DNA of 64,000 nucleotides, taken from contig CAZPRY010000010.1 in NCBI GenBank assembly GCA_964589175.1, forward strand, positions 38,744-102,743, in the 5' to 3' direction. Positions within the stretch are counted from its first letter, which is position 1. Each line of letters begins with the position of its first letter. The translations under genes and the position numbers were made by a program. Below, piece by piece: positions 16,174 through 24,645 of this stretch. Under the pieces are notes generated by a model. It did not search any database, was not told where the DNA came from, and saw nothing but the letters and a program-made list of their open reading frames with translations. This DNA comes from CAZPRY01 sp964589175 (GTDB lineage Bacteria > Fidelibacterota > UBA2242).

Positions 16174-18510
16174 ATGACGCTGCTGGCAAAATCGGATGGC
16201 ACGACGCTGTCCGGGCATATCCAGGACTGTCTGACGGTGTATACTGAACTGAAGCGCTGTTTGCCGCAGTTGCCGGCTACTGCTTGCTGTTCGGATTTCT
16301 GGCAATTGCTGTTTATTGCGGTTTATCTGCATGATTTCGGCAAGGCGCACGCGGAGTTTCAGAAAGAACTGAAGGGGCAGCGGAACGTCTGGAACCATCA
16401 GCGTCATGAACTCTACTCAATTCCATTTGTGGACAAAGCAGATATGAGCGAGGCCGGTCGCATGTTGATCAAACGAGCGATTCTGGGACATCACCGGGAT
16501 TTCCATTCACTGTTGTTTGAGAAATACAAAACGCCCGAATTACTGGCTGATGAGTGGAATAACCATTGGCGCGATAAAGGAATGGACTTTCATCCGGAAG
16601 ACTTTCTTAAGAATATCAGGAGCGGCAGGCTGGATATGACGGAATTGAAAGGACTACTGGAATCGATTCCGAATGACGGCAGCCTGCCCGCGATGACAGC
16701 GTCGGTCGATCTGATGAATTATCCCCATCCCTACCCCGAAATTGCCGGGAAGTTAGAAGAACTGAATGTGGAGCAGGACGCGTATTGGCAAAACCTGGTT
16801 TTGTGGGGCGCGCTCAAAATTTGCGATCATTATGGGTCTGGGGGTGTGCGGGAACTCCATTGCCTTAGCCCGTTTCATTTTCGGTTTCTGGATTTCTTAG
16901 AAAAACGTCTGAATGACGGCGGAAGCGATTTTCACAGGCACCAGAAGCAATGTTTCGCGTCTGAGTCCCACTGTCTGCTGATTGCGCCGACCGGTTCGGG
17001 TAAGACGGAAGCGGCCGTGGGGTGGTTACGTAGACAGATGGACAAGGACGAAGGACGGGTCTACTACATTTTGCCCTATACCGCAAGCATCAATGCGATG
17101 CACCAGCGGCTGGTGCGGGATATGGATGGAAATGAGGAGTATACCGCATCAACGGCTGTAGGTGTGCAACATGGAAAACTGACCCAGTACTTGGCGATCC
17201 TATCTGAAGCGGAATCGATGGGAGAATGCGATCCGGAACGGGTCGCTCGTATCCGTGATGCATTCCGGCGAATGGTGCATCCTCTGAAAGTGATCACGCC
17301 TTTTCAGATTCTTAAATACTTTTACGGTGTGAAAGGGTTTGAGATGGGCTTGTCCCAGCTGGCTGGTGGGCGCTTGATTTTTGATGAAATCCACGCTTAT
17401 GATACGATTACCTTCGCGCAGATTCTGGAGATGCTGGTGTATGGCATTCGCTTCCTGAATTTCCGGGTGATGATCATGACCGCAACGCTGCCGTCCTTTA
17501 TGCTGAAGTTGCTGAAAGAGACGCTCGGTGTGGAAGCAGAAATCCGGGCGGACGATGAACTATTGCGGGGACTCCGGCGGCACCGAATAGATATACGTGA
17601 GGGGGGCATTATGGAACGAGTCCCCGATATTGTAAAGTATCTCGACGAAGGCAAACGGGTGATCGTGGTCTGCAATACCGTTTTAAATGCTCAGGAAATG
17701 ATGAGGAAAATCAGTGAACTAGACTGCGTAACCAATAAAGAAGCAGTTCTTTTGCATGGTCGTTTTACCGCCGATGATCGTCTGGAAAAGGAGCAGCGTA
17801 TCCAATCGGACGACACGCGCCTGCTGATCGGGACGCAGGCGATCGAGGTCAGTCTGGATATCGATTATGATATCATGGTTACCGAACCGGCTCCGCTAGA
17901 CGCCCTGCTGCAGCGGTTTGGGCGGGTGAACCGCAGGAACAAGGCCGATGCGCCCTGTCCGATTATTGTATGTCGGGAAAGGGGCGAACACGATTCCTAT
18001 ATCTATTCACCGGATATCGTTCATAAGACGCTGAAATGTCTGGAAGAGATCAATGTGCTCAGCGAGGCCGATGTCCAGCGCATGTTGGATGAAGTCTACC
18101 CCGGCTTTTCCGAAAAGGATGCCCGGTTATTTGAGGATACCCGCAAATTATTTCGGGAGGCGATCCGTAACTTGCAGCCTTACAGTTGCCATAAGGAGCG
18201 TGAGGAAGAATTCTATGAGCGCTTCGACGGCATCGAGGTGCTTCCGGCGGTTTATTATGACCGGTATCGTCATCTTATTGAAGAATTCAATTTTATAAAA
18301 GCGGAGCGATTGAAAGTTTCAGTCCGCAAAGGGAGTTACCATCATCTCAAGCAGCAGGGGCTCATCGAATTTATCCCCATCGATATTGTAAAACGAAGCG
18401 GCGATATTCTTCGCAGTACGGTTCTGGTGGCGAAATGTTGCTATACCTCGGAACTCGGGATGACCCGTGAGCCGGATAAAATTCAAACAGATCAGGGATT
18501 TATATGCTGA
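16174..18510 (+). CDS. cas3: Cas3 HD nuclease-helicase
   Basis: A 778-residue Cas3 with both parts fused. The HD nuclease domain is N-terminal (H15; H53-D54 in YLHDFGKAHAEF; GHHRDFH near 110). The superfamily 2 helicase follows: Walker A APTGSGKT at 271-278, DEIH at 404-407, MTATLPS near 434-440, and motif VI QRFGRVNRR at 580-588. Cas3 is recruited to the Cascade R-loop and degrades target DNA 3' to 5'. All core motifs look intact, so interference should be functional. The gene overlaps cas4 by 7 nt. Confidence 0.95.
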   Translation: MTLLAKSDGTTLSGHIQDCLTVYTELKRCLPQLPATACCSDFWQLLFIAVYLHDFGKAHAEFQKELKGQRNVWNHQRHELYSIPFVDKADMSEAGRMLIKRAILGHHRDFHSLLFEKYKTPELLADEWNNHWRDKGMDFHPEDFLKNIRSGRLDMTELKGLLESIPNDGSLPAMTASVDLMNYPHPYPEIAGKLEELNVEQDAYWQNLVLWGALKICDHYGSGGVRELHCLSPFHFRFLDFLEKRLNDGGSDFHRHQKQCFASESHCLLIAPTGSGKTEAAVGWLRRQMDKDEGRVYYILPYTASINAMHQRLVRDMDGNEEYTASTAVGVQHGKLTQYLAILSEAESMGECDPERVARIRDAFRRMVHPLKVITPFQILKYFYGVKGFEMGLSQLAGGRLIFDEIHAYDTITFAQILEMLVYGIRFLNFRVMIMTATLPSFMLKLLKETLGVEAEIRADDELLRGLRRHRIDIREGGIMERVPDIVKYLDEGKRVIVVCNTVLNAQEMMRKISELDCVTNKEAVLLHGRFTADDRLEKEQRIQSDDTRLLIGTQAIEVSLDIDYDIMVTEPAPLDALLQRFGRVNRRNKADAPCPIIVCRERGEHDSYIYSPDIVHKTLKCLEEINVLSEADVQRMLDEVYPGFSEKDARLFEDTRKLFREAIRNLQPYSCHKEREEEFYERFDGIEVLPAVYYDRYRHLIEEFNFIKAERLKVSVRKGSYHHLKQQGLIEFIPIDIVKRSGDILRSTVLVAKCCYTSELGMTREPDKIQTDQGFIC

Positions 18511-18998
18511 TGCGAGTGACCGGCACACAAATCGAATACTATTTTTTCTGTCAGCGTCAGTTGTGGCTCTTCTCCCACCAGTTGAACCGAGAATACGAGT
18601 CCGATATTGTCAAGATGGGCAGAGTTATTCACGAGGAGAGTTACGATCGGGAAAAGAAGGAAATCCGGATCGGCGAGAACCTGGTGCTGGATTTTGCCGA
18701 TGTGCAGGCGCGGGTGATTCACGAAGTCAAGAAGTCCAACAAGATGGAGCGAGCCCATGAATGGCAGTTAAAATATTATCTCTATTGCATGCGGGAATTC
18801 GGGATCGAGGATTTCAGTGGCGAACTGAATTATCCAAAATTGCGTAAGACGGTCAAGGTGGTGTTGACGGACGCGGATATCGCGGAGTTGGAAAAGGTAT
18901 TGAAAGACATCGCGGCGATCATCGCCGGTACGGTACCCGAAGCGGTGAAGATCAAGCCCTGCTTGAAGTGCGCCTACTATGAGTATTGTTTTTGTTGA
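18504..18998 (+). CDS. cas4: Cas4 Fe-S nuclease
   Basis: A 164-residue Cas4 of the RecB-like family. C16 (in FFCQRQLW) and the C-terminal C153, C156 and C162 provide the four-cysteine iron-sulphur set. The nuclease core shows DFAD and HEVKKS (the E-x-K motif) followed by QLKYYLY. Cas4 trims prespacers and helps choose PAM-bearing spacers with Cas1-Cas2. The ATG at 18504 overlaps the end of cas3; Met3 at 18510 would give a TGATG-type overlap and is equally possible. The TGA stop is formed by the first unit of an octamer repeat array. Confidence 0.92.
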   Translation: MLMRVTGTQIEYYFFCQRQLWLFSHQLNREYESDIVKMGRVIHEESYDREKKEIRIGENLVLDFADVQARVIHEVKKSNKMERAHEWQLKYYLYCMREFGIEDFSGELNYPKLRKTVKVVLTDADIAELEKVLKDIAAIIAGTVPEAVKIKPCLKCAYYEYCFC

Positions 18999-19073
18999 AT
19001 GGTTAAATGGTTGATTGGTTGATTAGTTTACTGGTTGATTGGTTAAATGGTTGAATCGTTGATTGGTTGAATG
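18994..19073 (+). repeat. Octamer-repeat element 4 (left of the four-helix-bundle gene)
   Basis: About nine to ten tandem 8-mers (GGTTGATT, GGTTAAAT, GGTTGAAT and variants) start at the cas4 stop codon. There is no clear TTGCCCGGC core. They are in plus orientation, opposite to element 5 on the other side of the four-helix-bundle gene. Confidence 0.9.
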
Positions 19074-19110
19074 GGCGGGTTGGAGGGGGTGAAAGGAAGG
19101 ATTAAAGGTA

Positions 19111-19509
19111 ATGAAAGACAAGAAAGATATCACGGAACTGGAGATTTATCGGAAAGCGTTGGTTTTTTCCAACCTGATTTGGAATATCAGCTCGAAATGG
19201 GGATTTACGGAGAAAAAGACAATCGGTATCCAGCTGGTCCGTGCGGCGGACTCGATATCAGCCAATATCGCGGAGGGTTACGGACGATTTCATTTTCGTG
19301 AGAATATGACATTTTGTTACTATGCAAGAGGCTCTTTCTATGAGGTCTGTGACTGGGTGCGCAAGGCGCAAGCGAGGCATCTTCTTTCAGAAAAGGAAAT
19401 CACTGAGATAGACATCTTTATTGAATGGTTTCCGAGCCGCTTAAATGCGTACATCCAATATCTGAAAAAGTGCGCCGCTTCCTCTCCCACTAAACCACTA
19501 AACCAGTAA
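19111..19509 (+). CDS. Four-helix-bundle protein (23S rRNA intervening-sequence type)
   Basis: A 132-residue protein of the four-helix-bundle family first seen in 23S rRNA intervening sequences (S23/IVP). It has the family pattern: LEIYRKALVFSNLIW, then TIGIQLVRAADSISANIAEGYGR, then FCYYARGSFYEV. Members form pentameric helical bundles; function is unknown. It interrupts the adaptation genes, lying between cas4 and cas1. The last codons (TKPLNQ and stop) are encoded by octamer repeats in the reverse orientation, so the gene is framed by inverted octamer arrays. That suggests it came in as, or with, a mobile unit. Confidence 0.85.
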   Translation: MKDKKDITELEIYRKALVFSNLIWNISSKWGFTEKKTIGIQLVRAADSISANIAEGYGRFHFRENMTFCYYARGSFYEVCDWVRKAQARHLLSEKEITEIDIFIEWFPSRLNAYIQYLKKCAASSPTKPLNQ

Positions 19510-19575
19510 ACGAATAAACCAGTAAACGAATAAACTAATAACCCAATAAACTATTAAACTAATAAACCAGTAAAC
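19488..19575 (-). repeat. Octamer-repeat element 5 (inverted orientation)
   Basis: Eleven 8-mers of the complementary form (CACTAAAC, CAGTAAAC, GAATAAAC, TAATAAAC and so on) in a perfect 8-bp period. They overlap the end of the four-helix-bundle gene and lead up to the cas1 start at 19592. Confidence 0.9.
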
Positions 19576-19591
19576 AAATGAGCAACGATCC

Positions 19592-20599
19592 ATGAAACGT
19601 GACTACTACATCCTAAACAACGGTCGCCTGAGCCGCAAAGACAACACCCTCTTTTTCGAGAAATACGGGGAAGACGGCGGCGTCGAAGGCAGGAAACCAA
19701 TCCCGGTGGAAACCGTGCAAACGCTCTATTGCTTTGGGGAAAACGATTACAACTCGAAATTCTTCAATTTCCTGTCCGAGCACGGCATTGTATTGCACCA
19801 GTTCAATTATTATGGCTTTTATTCGGGGAGCTTTTATCCCCGTGAAAAACTAGTAGCCGGTGAGCTGTTGGTGCGGCAGGTGCTGGGTTACCAGGATGAA
19901 AGTGTGCGCCTGGAGCTGGCGCGGAAATTCATCGAAGCAGCCGCATTCCACATCCTGCAGAATCTGAAGGAGCGCGAGGTTAACTCGAAGGAGGTCGCGG
20001 CAATTCGGCGGGAAATCGAAAAACTTGCGCCCCGCATCGAGACCGCCAAAGACGTTACACATGTGATGGCGACGGAGGCGCAAATCCGCAAACTCTACTA
20101 CGAGAGCTGGGACCATTTCCTGGATTGGGAAGAGCCTTTTGTTAAGCGGACCAAACAGCCGCCGCAGAATTCATTGAACGCGCTGATTTCGTTTGGCAAT
20201 TCACTGCTTTATACGGCGGTATTGGCGGAAATCTACCAGACGCAGCTGAATCCAACCGTCAGTTACCTGCACGAACCGGGCGTGCGGCGCTATTCGCTGG
20301 CGCTGGACATCGCCGAAATCTTCAAGCCTTTCCTGGTGGACCGCCTGATCTTTAAACTGATTCAGAAAAAAATGCTGAAGCTGGGAAACTTCGACCGTAA
20401 ACTGAATTTCTGCTACATCGGCGAGGAGGGCGTCAAACTGTTCCTCAAGGAGTGGGACGCGCGGCTGAATACGACTGTCAAGCACCGGCAGTTGAACCGC
20501 TCGGTGAGTTACCGGCGCCTGATCCGGCTGGAACTCTATAAGCTGATCAAGTTTTTGATGGGCGAGAAGGATTATAAACCATTTCATGTGTGGTGGTAG
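19592..20599 (+). CDS. cas1: Cas1 integrase (type I-B)
   Basis: A 335-residue Cas1 integrase. Metal-binding residues expected for the active site are visible: E162 in ATEAQIRKLYY, H227 in SYLHEPG and D239 in ALDIAEIFKP. The basic C-terminal helices and a FNYYGFYSGSFYPRE segment are typical of type I-B Cas1. With Cas2 it inserts new spacers at the leader end. Start ATG follows the inverted octamer array. All key residues are present, so adaptation is likely functional. Confidence 0.95.
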   Translation: MKRDYYILNNGRLSRKDNTLFFEKYGEDGGVEGRKPIPVETVQTLYCFGENDYNSKFFNFLSEHGIVLHQFNYYGFYSGSFYPREKLVAGELLVRQVLGYQDESVRLELARKFIEAAAFHILQNLKEREVNSKEVAAIRREIEKLAPRIETAKDVTHVMATEAQIRKLYYESWDHFLDWEEPFVKRTKQPPQNSLNALISFGNSLLYTAVLAEIYQTQLNPTVSYLHEPGVRRYSLALDIAEIFKPFLVDRLIFKLIQKKMLKLGNFDRKLNFCYIGEEGVKLFLKEWDARLNTTVKHRQLNRSVSYRRLIRLELYKLIKFLMGEKDYKPFHVWW

Positions 20600-20602
20600 G
20601 GG

Positions 20603-20690
20603 AGTTGAATTGGTTAATTAGTTTAATCGTTTATTGGTTGATTGGTCTATTGGCTGGCGGGGTGAATCGCAGTGAAGACGGATTGATTGG
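20603..20690 (+). repeat. Octamer-repeat element 6 (cas1-cas2 junction)
   Basis: Octamers (GGTTAATT, AGTTTAAT, CGTTTATT, GGTTGATT) begin a few bases after the cas1 stop and lead into a core variant (GGCTGGCGGGGTGAATCG, then CAGTGAAGACGG) immediately before the cas2 ribosome site. Confidence 0.85.
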
Positions 20691-20707
20691 AGAAAAAGGA
20701 GAGCGTT

Positions 20708-20971
20708 TTGTACTATATTCTGGTGTATGATGTGGAACAGAAGCGGGTGGGTAAGGTGCATAAACTTCTGAAAGGCTATATGCACTGGATTCAGAACTCC
20801 GTATTCGAGGGTGAACTAACCCCGGCAACGCTGCTGGAGGTGAAAAATAAACTGAAGAAAATCATTAATAAGGAAAAAGATAGTGTGATCATTTTCGAAC
20901 TGGGTGAGCGCAATTATCGCTCGAAACAGGTTTTGGGACTGGATAAGGCGCCGGTGGATGTGTTTTTATAA
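20708..20971 (+). CDS. cas2: Cas2
   Basis: An 87-residue Cas2, the ferredoxin-fold subunit that bridges Cas1 dimers. The N-terminus YYILVYDVEQKRVGKVHKLL has the family's beta1 strand with the conserved Asp (D8 by this start). A TTG start at 20708 is chosen because AAAGGAG lies 6 nt upstream and the protein then begins right at the first strand; an in-frame TTG at 20687 would add seven unusual residues. The CRISPR leader begins about 100 nt downstream. Confidence 0.9.
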   Translation: MYYILVYDVEQKRVGKVHKLLKGYMHWIQNSVFEGELTPATLLEVKNKLKKIINKEKDSVIIFELGERNYRSKQVLGLDKAPVDVFL

Positions 20972-20973
20972 AA

Positions 20974-21071
20974 TAGTTGATTGGGTGAATAGTTGAATGG
21001 TTAATTGGTTTATTGGTTAATTTGTTTTTGGGCCTGCCCGGCGAACCGTAGTGAAAACGGATTGATTGGTG
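20974..21071 (+). repeat. Octamer-repeat element 7 (after cas2)
   Basis: Octamers start about 3 nt after the cas2 stop (AGTTGATT, GGGTGAAT, AGTTGAAT, GGTTAATT, GGTTTATT, GGTTAATT) and are followed by a core (CCTGCCCGGCGAACCG, TAGTGAAAACGG, 21033-21060). The element separates cas2 from the leader. Confidence 0.85.
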
Positions 21072-21190
21072 CAGCGGATCGTTGATTCTGTAATACTGTC
21101 AGGGAGATGCGCTGCAAAATCCTTGCTTTTCCCATAAAAAATGACGTTCTTTGACATGGAGATCTTTGATAAACCCTTGTTTTTAGGACG
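21072..21190 (+). promoter_or_regulatory. CRISPR leader
   Basis: About 120 bases between the last octamer element and the first repeat. They are AT-rich near the array and include GTTCTTTGACATGG (21143-21158 area) and CTTTGATAAACCC, patterns common in leaders. Position next to cas2, and degeneration of the opposite array end, place the leader here. Array transcription is therefore on the plus strand. Confidence 0.7.
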
Positions 21191-23093
21191 GTATAAATCA
21201 GACCAATAGTGGAATTGAAACCATGCCTGGGAATCGGCGGATGACGAAGATGTAATCAGTATAAATCAGACCAATAGTGGAATTGAAACAGGTTCATTTC
21301 GCGTTCCTGGGCGATCTCGTCGCTGTATAAATCAGACCAGTAGTGGAATTGAAACTCACAGAGATGCTGCATGTTAACCCTTGCATCTCCCGTATAAATC
21401 AGACCAGTAGTGGAATTGAAACATTGTCAAGGCACGGCTGGTATTGAATGAGAGTGATGGTATAAATCAGACCAGTAGTGGAATTGAAACTAATGATTAT
21501 ACCTGTTAAAATACAAGGATCGTCGGGTATAAATCAGACCAGTAGTGGAATTGAAACCTGCGACCGTTTTCTTTCCGATCACGCGGCAGGCTTTCGTATA
21601 AATCAGACCAGTAGTGGAATTGAAACCCGCGCGCAACGTCTCGATCTTCTCTCTGTTATTCAGTATAAATCAGACCAGTAGTGGAATTGAAACAGGGGAA
21701 TCTGTACCTGGGGATGGACATCGGGCGGCGCGTATAAATCAGACCAGTAGTGGAATTGAAACTCTGTAGCGACATAGGTTGTGATTATATATCTGATTCG
21801 TATAAATCAGACCAGTAGTGGAATTGAAACCGGCGACGGGATGAACGAGCGCTGCCCGGACCAGGTATAAATCAGACCAGTAGTGGAATTGAAACTCCCA
21901 TTGCCAATTCCGCCAAAGTTCTCGATCAGCGGGTATAAATCAGACCAGTAGTGGAATTGAAACTGGGAAGCGGAACGACTGGGGTGGCTGCGGTGACGGC
22001 TGGTATAAATCAGACCAGTAGTGGAATTGAAACAAACCACCAGGCTACCGGCGAAGATCTCCGCGCCCGTATAAATCAGACCAGTAGTGGAATTGAAACT
22101 GATAGGGCAATGAGGCCGCCACATGACCGGCAACGTATAAATCAGACCAGTAGTGGAATTGAAACAAACCACCAGGCTACCGGCGAAGATCTCCGCGCCC
22201 GTATAAATCAGACCAGTAGTGGAATTGAAACTGATAGGGCAATGAGGCCGCCACATGACCGGCAACGTATAAATCAGACCAGTAGTGGAATTGAAACACA
22301 GGCAACCCATTTACATCGGCTTTCAACATTTGGTATAAATCAGACCAGTAGTGGAATTGAAACTACACTGTAAAATCTCCATCGTCAAAATCTCTGTAGT
22401 ATAAATCAGACCAGTAGTGGAATTGAAACATACCATTATTAAGATTGACAACCTGCCGTATCTTTAGTATAAATCAGACCAGTAGTGGAATTGAAACGCG
22501 GTCTTGCGGCCCAGGACCGGGATCGCATAGCGGTATAAATCAGACCAGTAGTGGAATTGAAACTCGCGAAGGAGGCCTTTCGCGCCTGGGGAAAGTCCAG
22601 TATAAATCAGACCAGTAGTGGAATTGAAACTGCAATGGTTAGCAAACTTCAGAGAGCCATTCATCCGTATAAATCAGACCAGTAGTGGAATTGAAACGCA
22701 TTTTCATTTGTTCCGATAAAGTCACCCTGGATTGTATAAATCAGACCAGTAGTGGAATTGAAACAATTTCGGATTGACTTGGCCGCCCAATCTATTGCGT
22801 ATAAATCAGACCAGCAGTGGAATTGAAACAGTCCAGCGCCCAACGTAAAATTCAAGTCCGCAATTCGTATAAATCAGACCAGTAGTGGAATTGAAACTAG
22901 AAGAATAGGAGAACTTATGTTTGTAGGTTTAGCGTATAAATCAGACCAATAGTGGAATTGAAACGGCAATATCTGATATTGAAGCCCAATGCTCTTGCGG
23001 TATAAATCAGACCAATAGTGGAATTGAAACTACGCTCCACGGCTTCCTTGCGATTGTATGCGCCCTGTATAAATCAGACCAGTAGTGGAATTG
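21191..23093 (+). CRISPR. Type I-B CRISPR array, 29 repeats and 28 spacers
   Basis: The 31-bp repeat starts GTATAAATCAGACC and ends GTGGAATTGAAAC. The last eight bases ATTGAAAC fit the usual type I crRNA 5' tag. There are 29 copies, first at 21191-21221; the last (23067-23093) is truncated by four bases. Spacers are 34-39 bp. Position 16 is A instead of G in repeats 1, 2, 27 and 28, and repeat 25 (22799-22829) has C at position 18. Spacers 13-14 are repeated exactly as spacers 15-16. Spacer targets cannot be identified without a search. The complete cas gene set suggests an active system. Confidence 0.97.
22034..22297 (+). repeat. Tandem duplication of two spacer-repeat units in the array
   Basis: 22034-22165 and 22166-22297 are the same 132-bp block: two 35-bp spacers (one starting AAACCACCAGGC, one starting TGATAGGGCAATG) with their repeats. 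This is best explained by unequal recombination or slippage between repeats, not by two independent acquisitions. Confidence 0.9.
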
Positions 23094-23155
23094 CCCCGCC
23101 CAAAGCGGGGTTCCGGCTTCGCCTCCAAATTAACCAGTAAACCAGTTAACGAATC
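23094..23155 (-). repeat. GC hairpin plus octamers at the array end (element 8)
   Basis: The truncated last repeat is joined directly to CCCCGCCCAAAGCGGGG, a 6-bp-stem hairpin, then TTCCGGCTTCGCCTCC and inverted octamers (AATTAACC, AGTAAACC, AGTTAACG). It is the reverse-orientation counterpart of the elements between the cas genes. The hairpin could also help end the array transcript. Confidence 0.75.
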
Positions 23156-23156
23156 G

Positions 23157-23256
23157 NNNNNNNNNNNNNNNNNNNNNNNNNNNNNNNNNNNNNNNNNNNN
23201 NNNNNNNNNNNNNNNNNNNNNNNNNNNNNNNNNNNNNNNNNNNNNNNNNNNNNNNN
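23157..23256. other. Assembly gap (100 N)
   Basis: Exactly 100 N. The 54 bases before it (23102-23155) are identical to the 54 bases after it (23257-23310), so two contigs ended in the same sequence. True length is unknown; the contigs may simply overlap, or repeats may be collapsed. Confidence 0.99.
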
Positions 23257-23328
23257 AAAGCGGGGTTCCGGCTTCGCCTCCAAATTAACCAGTAAACCAG
23301 TTAACGAATCAACCGGCTAATTATTTCA
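23257..23328 (-). repeat. Right copy of the element-8 sequence
   Basis: Repeats the 54 bases left of the gap and adds one more octamer (AATCAACC) before the end of the minus-strand gene. If the gap is an artefact, this and the left copy are one element. Confidence 0.8.
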
Positions 23329-23337
23329 TCTTTTAGA

Positions 23338-24645
23338 TCAGGGCGTGTAATAGTCGATGACCTCAAATCGGTAGTCGTTTGCCGTGCCGCTGATGGTGAA
23401 GACCTGGTAGGGTGTCATCGTATTGCCGGCCGCATCGATGTCGCAGTTGCCGGAAGCGCCGCTGTAATCGACCGCTCCGCCGGCGACCAGTTGCTTCATC
23501 TGCGCCCAGCCATTTGTCGGATTAATGGCTGCGTCCCCGCTTGATTCGGCGTTACAGACCGCTGAAATGCTCGTGTTAACAGCCACGCGGTAACCGTCTT
23601 CATCGGGTTCGGTGCTCTGTGCGGCCTGTTCCATGGCCAGGGCGAAAATGTAGACGGCGTCATAGAACTGGGCGTTGAACGAACCGACTGCCTGTCCGTG
23701 CAATTCCATGAGTCTGTCGGCAAAATGCAGGTAAGCGGCTGAGCTGGTGTCGGGCGCCGACATAACGCCGAAGTTCTTGGGGTTGCCGTTGATGGTACCG
23801 GTCAGGAGATCGAGCGAATTACTGAACAGGCTTTCGGAATGCAGGGCATCGGTGATCATGAAATAGACATTGGCAAAGTTGTGGTCGGAACTGCGCTGGC
23901 TAAGACGGGTCAGAAAATCGCCGGCGATACCGGCGTCCAGCATCGAAATAAAAATGGCTTTGGGATTGCTTGCCAGCAATTGATTGATTTTATTGTCGTA
24001 GTCGGGATCGTTGGCTGTAATGTTGATTTCGGCGGAAATTGTTTGCCGGTAATACTCCTTGAACCGGGCTGCGAGTCCCTCCGAGAAGTTATCGCCTTCC
24101 TGAACGGCGATCGCCACGGATTGGATATTATACTGCTCGACCAGGTGATTGAAGGCCTTGGCCTGCAGGGAATCGGGCGGAACGAGACGCCGGAAATATG
24201 GCGAAATACCGGACAGGTTATCCGCCGTAGCGCTGCCTGAAATGAGCGGGTAGAGATTATCTTCCGTCATCCAATTAATAATCCCTGCACTGGAAGATGA
24301 ATAGGCAATGATAAATCCCGCCAGATGGTCGGCGCTTTCGCGGATTTGATCGGCCGCTGCCGCTGCCGCGACCGCCCGGTCGCTTCCCTCCGAACTGGCG
24401 ACAATGAGTTCTATCTGATAATTATCGGCGATACCGCCGTTGGCATTGATGTCGGCGAGGGCGGTTCGGATGGCGTTTTCGCGCAGCGGGCCGTTGTCAT
24501 TGTCGAGGGGCAAAATAACGCCGAGGCTGATGGTTTTATCGTTTTCGTTAGTGTTTGAGTTTTCGCATCCGCTCAGAAAGAATACAGCTATCAGTATCAT
24601 CGGGGGAATGCTTCGAAGAATCCGCATATATTTTGGCCCTTTCAT
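23338..24645 (-). CDS. ABC-type branched-chain amino acid binding lipoprotein
   Basis: A 435-residue periplasmic binding protein of the Leu/Ile/Val (type 1, Peripla_BP_6) kind. The N-terminus has a hydrophobic segment ending in the lipobox LSGC with Cys27, so it is a predicted lipoprotein. The mature part shows ISLGVILPLDNDNGPLREN, the usual NGGI turn and a FNAQFYDAVYIFALAM segment near the C-terminus. Start 24645 is chosen because AAAGGAG lies just upstream; the longer frame to 24672 has none. No permease or ATPase genes adjoin it, so the ligand and partner are unknown, and it may act as a sensor. It is divergent from the exporter genes across a 226-bp region. Confidence 0.85.
   Translation of the reverse strand: MKGPKYMRILRSIPPMILIAVFFLSGCENSNTNENDKTISLGVILPLDNDNGPLRENAIRTALADINANGGIADNYQIELIVASSEGSDRAVAAAAAADQIRESADHLAGFIIAYSSSSAGIINWMTEDNLYPLISGSATADNLSGISPYFRRLVPPDSLQAKAFNHLVEQYNIQSVAIAVQEGDNFSEGLAARFKEYYRQTISAEINITANDPDYDNKINQLLASNPKAIFISMLDAGIAGDFLTRLSQRSSDHNFANVYFMITDALHSESLFSNSLDLLTGTINGNPKNFGVMSAPDTSSAAYLHFADRLMELHGQAVGSFNAQFYDAVYIFALAMEQAAQSTEPDEDGYRVAVNTSISAVCNAESSGDAAINPTNGWAQMKQLVAGGAVDYSGASGNCDIDAAGNTMTPYQVFTISGTANDYRFEVIDYYTP

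Noticed and set aside
21478..22373. Open frames with repeated INQTSSGIET-type peptide (and FNSTTGLIYT on the other strand)
   Set aside because: They are translations of the CRISPR repeat, not proteins.
23085..23288. Frame running through the N gap
   Set aside because: Consists of gap characters and repeat-element sequence.
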